Part shown: positions 58,361-64,000 of the stretch, one piece after another
Layout of the letters: each line of letters starts with the position of its first letter
Position numbering within the stretch: position 1 is the first letter of the stretch
Assembly (NCBI GenBank): GCA_007258455.2
Contig: VDFB02262673.1
Span: 124,001-188,000 of the forward strand
Length of the DNA stretch: 64,000 bases
Direction of reading: 5' to 3'
DNA from: Sequoia sempervirens
Taxonomy: Eukaryota; Streptophyta; Pinopsida; Cupressales; Cupressaceae
Notes under the pieces: model-generated
Database searches by the model: none
What the model was told of the DNA's origin: nothing
The model's input: the letters and a program-made list of their open reading frames with translations, nothing else
Translations under genes and position numbers: made by a program

Positions 58361-59530
58361 CAGACGCACTCTTGGCGCCAACTATGCTCCTTGACCTGTC
58401 CAATGTCAACCAATCTACATATTCCATAATCTTCTATACCAAGAGCAATAGTCTTCTCAATCTCCTTGTCAACTATGTAGCATTTATGTTTGCTAAAGAT
58501 GGCATCTAGGTCGGTACAATGTCACATAATTTGACTTATTGAGAGTAGATTAAGCTACATTACCAATACATAGTACACATTGAGAAAAAATCAACTTTTT
58601 CCCTCCAAAGTATATTTGTGTATTCCCTCTACCAACAACTATGTACTCCTCCCCACCACCAAAGATCACTTAATTAGAGAAAGCAATGTACTCTATGAAC
58701 CAATCTTGTTTGGTTGTAAAGTGGTGTGATGCTCCTAAATCTATGTATGATGCAGATGACTTGTATTGATATGATGATCTTTTCACCATGAATGCATAGA
58801 AGACTAAATCCTCTCTAGAATATGAGCCTTTTGTTGAGGTCCTCCTTGGTTGAACTTTTTATCAACCAACCTTTTTCCATAGTGTTTCTTCATACGACTT
58901 ATCTTACCATAATGACATAAGATGTTTTTTAATTTCTTTGTTGCATCCTCATTTTTGCCTTGTCCTCTCTTCTAGGACCACTTGCCTTTGCCCTAATCTT
59001 TGGTTGCAAATGCCTATTCCACACTGTCTCTCACTGCTACTACCAAACTGTTTCTTCCATCTGTCTTGTTGTAAGAGCTTATTGCATAGCTTTTCAAACT
59101 TCAAATCAACATTTGTAAAGGTGATATTGAGCATCTCAATAAAATGTTCATATGCACATGGGAAGCTTTTCAACATGATTACCACCATGTCCTCTTCCAT
59201 CTTCCAAGTAGTGGCTATCAATTGACCTCTAATGTCCTTAATCTTGAGTAAGTGCTCTTACAAAGATGCTTTCTCATCCATCATGATTGAAAATAGCATC
59301 AAGGAGGCTCTACCCTTGTCTAAAGTCTCATGCAATTCTCACAAATGCTATCAAATTTCAACTAAAGTCATCCATATTTAAACTTCAAGAAGCATTTCAT
59401 TTATAATAAACAATTTAATCAACATGGTTGCTTCTCTATCATGTTCATCAAACTTGTCTTGGTCTTTACCCACAATCATTGGCTAGGTCTTTACCAAGAA
59501 TATTTTTTTGAGACACTTTTACTCAAAAAT
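58361..59530 (-). pseudogene. Ty1/copia Gag region
   Basis: The frame 59221-58949 (TTWKMEEDMVVIMLKSFPCA, then NITFTNVDLKFEKLCNKLLQ) resembles the UBN2-type Gag of copia elements. A zinc-knuckle remnant (LCHYGKISRMKKHYGK) near 58880-58925 lacks the canonical spacing. The stretch to 58361 should hold the protease and pre-integrase parts, but only scattered similarity is visible. The copia LTR was not identified beyond 59.5 kb. Confidence 0.7.
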
Positions 59531-61092
59531 TATCAACATACACTACTTCCACGTGTAATTTTTACTAGAAAACTTTTGGATGCCTTCCAACATGATGTTG
59601 GGTAAAGTGGCCATTTATTTATACTATTCTCCCTCCCACAACTTGCAATCATAGAGTAAGACCAAAAATTAAATGCCTTCTTGATGTAGTAAAATCCCTT
59701 GCTTGCTACAAATACCTTCCACAAATTTTGCCCCAGCCCTAGTCAAAACCTTCCACAAAATACTTTCCAACCCCTAGGAGAATAGAGAAAATTCATGCCA
59801 TAGCTGCACAGAAGAATTTAACTAGTAAAAAAATATTGATTAAAAATTGTGAAAAATACCTTAAAATCGTACAAAACCCTAGCTGTCTAGATTTGATGTG
59901 AAAACCCCTCAATTTTTGTTCAAAACTTAATTAGTGAAGGACTACAGAAAAATCCCTAGCTGTAAGTACCCTAGCTGCCAACTATATAACTGTAGTCAAG
60001 GTTTAAAAACTACTCAAACCTACAATTTTTCAAAGAAAAAACACAAAAAAAATCTACAAATCTGGCCACGTTAGATAATCTAGAAAATTGCCAATTTTTA
60101 TTTACACCTTGCATCATTTTTTAATGACAAAATCTGACAGCGATTCTGCAAACAATAGTTTTTTTATTTTGAAAGGTAAAAAATGATTGAATATAGGCAT
60201 GATTTGCAAAAGAGGGCATGTGATTTTGGAAAAAGTCTGCCCACAATTTGCACCAGAAATCAGTCATGATTATATATAAAAATCTTTCCTTTCTAGCCAT
60301 GATTCAATAGAAAAATACCATGATTTTTCTCCCCTCGATGTGAATCCATACGGATGTGATACACGGTGCCTTTTGGCTCTTTCCTGTGCTACTAGTGATC
60401 CCTCCATCAGTCACTACCAACAGCAATCCTTAGGTAATCACACTTTCACTGATTCTGAAGTTCTAGCTGAGTTAGAGAATACCTTTCACCTGATTGAAGC
60501 CTTGCACACAAATTAGAAAACCATTTACCACAATCACACCAATTAGCAGATTACAACCATTTACCACAATAATACTAATTAGCTGATTATCATAATTAAA
60601 CTAAGTTACTGATTTGTTTTTGGATTCGGGAACGGGTATGAGAATCCGGTACAGGATTCAGTCAAAAAAAAATTGAGGGTTGGGTACGTTTTGTGTACGT
60701 TAATACAAAAACACATAAAAATCAGAAATACATACATATTTGCAGTAGTAATTAAGTTCAAAATACACCACCACTTTAGCAATAGTTAGTCTATTTAATA
60801 AACTATGTATCTTACAGAGAAATCCAGACCAAAAAAAAATAACAGTAACCCATTGCTGCAGCCATCCAAGGAGAACTTCACCAAATCATATCTAACAGGA
60901 AACCATCAGCTGGTAAAATTTGCTAGGATCTGCATCTGTCTAACTAGTTCACTCATTCAAATTGCCTTGTATTCAGTGCATTAATGCATGCTACATTCCC
61001 ACCTCATATTTATAAGTCAGCAAACTTACAATCATATTACAACCCCGAATTCTTCTACCATATTTTGATACATGCATACAACTCCAACGACC
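59531..61092. other. Non-coding DNA with one dispersed repeat
   Basis: 60600-60780 matches 8140-8320 in the same orientation (GGATTCGGGAACGGG, then AATCAGAAATACATACATATTT). The remainder is AT-rich with no recognisable gene or terminus. Confidence 0.5.
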
Positions 61093-61097
61093 TTAAA

Positions 61098-63043
61098 TGT
61101 AATGTCCCCGTCTCAAGCCTGACCTTTTCAGTGACCGTTGGCCTATTCCGGAGACCCGTAGGCTAGTCGGAAGGTAAAATTAGGGTTTCCTATTTTTAAG
61201 GATGTCTTTGCTCGAAGTTGGTGGATTCAATGGCGGATTCTTTCTGGGTTTTCAGAGAGCTTCGCAATGGTATGTTCTTTTCGGCATTCTGAGCATCTTC
61301 AGGAATTTACTATTTTTAGTAAATTCTATTTCTGGCAGTTTTACAGATGGGTTCAGCGTGGTTGACTTCCTACTTCAGTTTGGTCAGTTGACTTGCTCAT
61401 TATTGGCTTCAGGGCACAATTGGAGAGATAAGTTGAGCTATTTAATTAAAAGTCACGTTTTAATATTATATTTTAACGTTGACCCCTTGGCCTAGTCTAT
61501 TGACTTCATGTTGTTTTGAAAAGTGATCTTTTGAGGGTGGCGCCTTCATTAAAGATTATTATATTATTTACCAAAGTCAAACCAAGCTCTAAAGTGGACG
61601 CATTTATTAAAATATTGAATTTAATTAAAAAGGTCAATATTGAGCTTGAAAGAAAAAGACGCCATCTCTTGAAAGGGATTAGGGTTTTGACTTGAAGAGG
61701 AGTTTAGGGTTTTGACTTGAAGAGGAGTTTAGGGTTTCGAGAAGTCAACAGGAAATTATAAAAGGAAGACTTGGATCCTCATTTCAGGATCTTATGTCTA
61801 CAGTATTGTTATGCTGCCGGTTTGGCTCTGGAACTGCTTCGGGGAATGAAGGCCTCCTAGCTTGGGCATTGCTTCTTGCTTGCAACACAGCAACTAGTGG
61901 TGATTTAATCTAGTTTGTGAGTTTTTCTTGGAAATTGTGCATTGTAATCAACATTGTAGATCAGTAGTTTCTGGTTTTGCATATTAGTGGATTTTTAGAT
62001 ATTGCATTGTATGCTTCAGCAGATTCATGTTTTTATTCATAAGTCAAAAAACAACAAAAACATTGTTCTGGGTATTAGCCCATTTCCATTGCTAGGCCTA
62101 GGCGTCATCTTTCTCAAATTTGCAGAATTTTTAGAGATTGCTGTGATTTTCTAGAGCAGATCACCCTTTTCATGAAGTCGTACCATTTGCTGTGCATTGG
62201 GATCTGTGCATAATTAATTCAAGGCATTTAGATCTGTTTTCTGTGTTCCATCCTAGGCGCCTTCCCTGTTAGAGCATGTTGCATTTTGTTTCAAGTTAAT
62301 TGGATGAGATAAGAGAGAGATATGAGCATATGAGTGAATTCCATAGACTGCTGGTTTTTAATTCAAAAGTGCAGATTTGTAAAGAAAAAACAGAATTTGT
62401 ATTGTTGATTATTGAAGGTTTATTGATTTGGCACTCCTAACCAAGCTAAGGAGAGAGTTCTTATGATGTAATGTTAATCTATCAAATTCCTAAGCTATTG
62501 GCAGGCGAATGATCATCATTTTTGTAAACTGACAGTAGTACTCGCAATCATTTTCAGTATTGTTCAAATCTGATTTGTAACACTCTATTTCACTGTGAAG
62601 TTGTTTTGAAATAGATACATCTCTGCCCTATGGTAGCTACTTTCCCACTCTGGGTTAGCAAGCACATTCTGGGTGTTGAGTATTTCAGTTTTCAGTATTT
62701 CTTTAAGCATTGTACTTTGTAACACTCCGCCATATGGTCGCCCCTCACTCCATACTGGATTGGGTAGCACATACTTGGTGTCGAGTCCCTTTCAGTACTT
62801 AGTGTAGAAGATCCTCTGACCATATGCTCGCCATCATCGGCGCCATTCTTGGTTAGAGTTCCTGCATAAGCAATTTGTTTTAGATCCTCTGACCAATGCT
62901 CACACCTTGCCCACATCGGGATCCTGGTGTACATTCTGGTTAGAGTTGCTTCAGCACGTTTTGGTTTATCTTCTAACCTTAACGGGTGCATTGATTTGAA
63001 TTTGTAATTTGAAAAAACGAAAAAATTGGCTCGGAATATTTCA
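61098..63043 (+). repeat. Solo LTR, 1,946 bp, TSD TTAAA
   Basis: Begins TGTAATGTCCCCGTCTC and ends TCGGAATATTTCA, flanked by TTAAA on both sides (61093-61097 and 63044-63048). At 61304-61325 a perfect 9-bp-arm palindrome (AATTTACTA, TTTT, TAGTAAATT). A GGATCCTGGTGTACATTCTGG-like block and GATCCTCTGACCATATGCTC near 62810 are shared with 38810-40581. TTTAGGGTTTTGACTTGAAG is tandemly repeated near 61685. Frames of 60-125 codons here have no domain. Confidence 0.9.
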
Positions 63044-63048
63044 TTAAA

Positions 63049-63398
63049 CTGAAATAAAACAGCTCCCATCAGAAGGGTGATGAATAAAGATACAAAATTG
63101 GTATCATTTTCTATTTAAGTTTCTGTACCATACTATCAAAGGTTGTCAGAAAAGGAATGCCTCCAACTGCAACTAATGAAAGTGGGCTTTTACTATTAGA
63201 TGTATCAATTGCAAGCTGCAAATAGCACAATAACTTTTTTGTAGTTTGCACTCTAGACAGTAGCTACTAGACACATAATTTCCATATTTTCCTGCTCAAG
63301 AATGGCAAATGGCTTTTCTTATCTTTAATAAATTTTAACAAAGTTAGATGATACACCCAGGTATATAAAGCGCATAAAACTCTAGTCACCAAGGATAC
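63049..63398. other. Short unassigned spacer
   Basis: AT-rich; nothing recognised. Confidence 0.5.
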
Positions 63399-64000
63399 TG
63401 TCATGTCCCCTTCTCAGTGACATCTCTCAGATGACAGGATTGGCCTATCATACGACCCTCGTAGGCCGATGGACTGGAAAGGGGGTCACTTCGGAGCTTG
63501 GCTCAGCTTCAGTCAGCAGGGATTGATCAGTTGTCTTTCGTTCTGGCTCGATCGGAGGTCATTTGCAGAATTGCTATTTTTAGCAGTTCTTGGCAGGTGG
63601 GACCACTGCTATTTTTAGCAGTTTGTTGTGCTGGCATCAGGAATCAGAGTCTGTCAGCATCATCGGATCAGTAAACGGGTTAGAAATAAGGGAGATATTA
63701 ATATTTGATCGTATTGATTAAATATTAATTAATTAACGTTTATGATATAAAGTTATAATTTAATATTATAACTTAAGTGGTTTCTTGAAGGGTGCGCCCA
63801 ACATCAGAAGGGGCCAAAAGTCATTATTAAAAGTAATTGAAATATTCAGTGATGGACTATTGAAATATTAAAACATTAAAACGTGAATATTTCATTAAAA
63901 CCCTATTTTCAAGGGAATCGCACTTTTCAGTGTATTAGAGGCTTTTGCATTGGGAAGTGCGCCATTATGAGTTTATTGAATTTGATATTGATCAATTTTT
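63399..64000 (+). repeat. LTR start, same family as 19-kb gypsy, cut by window end
   Basis: TGTCATGTCCCCTTCTCAGT and following sequence align with the gypsy 5' LTR from 19108 over the first 600 bp, through the AT-rich block and GTGCGCCCA(A/T)CATCA. Two CTATTTTTAG palindromes at 63574-63583 and 63609-63618 (arms ACTGCTA/TAGCAGT). Divergence is moderate, so this is another, older or different-subfamily copy. Confidence 0.9.

Overview
The window looks like intergenic DNA from a large, repeat-rich plant nuclear genome. A gymnosperm, probably a conifer, is my best guess, from the style of the retroelements and the absence of any intact host gene; this is inference, with no marker gene to confirm it. 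Almost everything I can recognise is a mobile element, a fragment of one, or a tandem array inside one. I see no rRNA, tRNA, CRISPR or convincing cellular gene.

Layout. 1-2.06 kb: Ty3/gypsy gag-protease remnant (- strand) with its primer-binding site. 3.7-7.9 kb: non-coding LTR-type element (-) with two degenerate tandem arrays; its LTR-like end recurs inverted at 48.5-49.5 kb. 8.1-16.2 kb: AT-rich, LTR-derived DNA with short degenerate arrays. 16.2-17.75 kb: solo LTR with perfect target-site duplication (TSD). 19.1-26.6 kb: the one complete element, a young 7.5-kb Ty3/gypsy retrotransposon with two LTRs, PBS, TSD GGTTT and broken gag-pol. 27.9-29 kb: another LTR. 31.5-41.2 kb: a tandem array of foldback MITEs split by two insertions, a 6.75-kb element coding for one long protein of unknown function (TSD TGATG) and a 1.77-kb solo LTR. 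41.2-45.4 kb: non-coding element with hairpin-bearing tandem repeats and an LTR. 45.4-48.1 kb: LTR-like DNA with a hairpin array and an 808-bp hAT-type element (8-bp TSD). 49.5-52.2 kb: decayed hAT transposase gene (-). 52.3-59.5 kb: decayed Ty1/copia element (-) cut by an LTR element, which itself holds a solo LTR and a 5'-truncated LINE; another solo LTR sits inside the copia. 61.1-63.0 kb: solo LTR. 63.4 kb to the end: start of an LTR of the same family as the 19-kb element.

How it fits together. No pathway is encoded; the logic is nested insertion. TSDs let the order be read in several places. LTRs of different length and internal sequence share the start TGTMAYGTCCC. Most of these carry, about 120-220 bp inside the LTR, a palindrome with core CTA-WWWW-TAG whose arms differ between families but stay complementary. 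That covarying palindrome, the covarying hairpin array at 46.65-46.78 kb, and the 6.75-kb element with its unknown ~1,100-codon gene are the least explained signals here.
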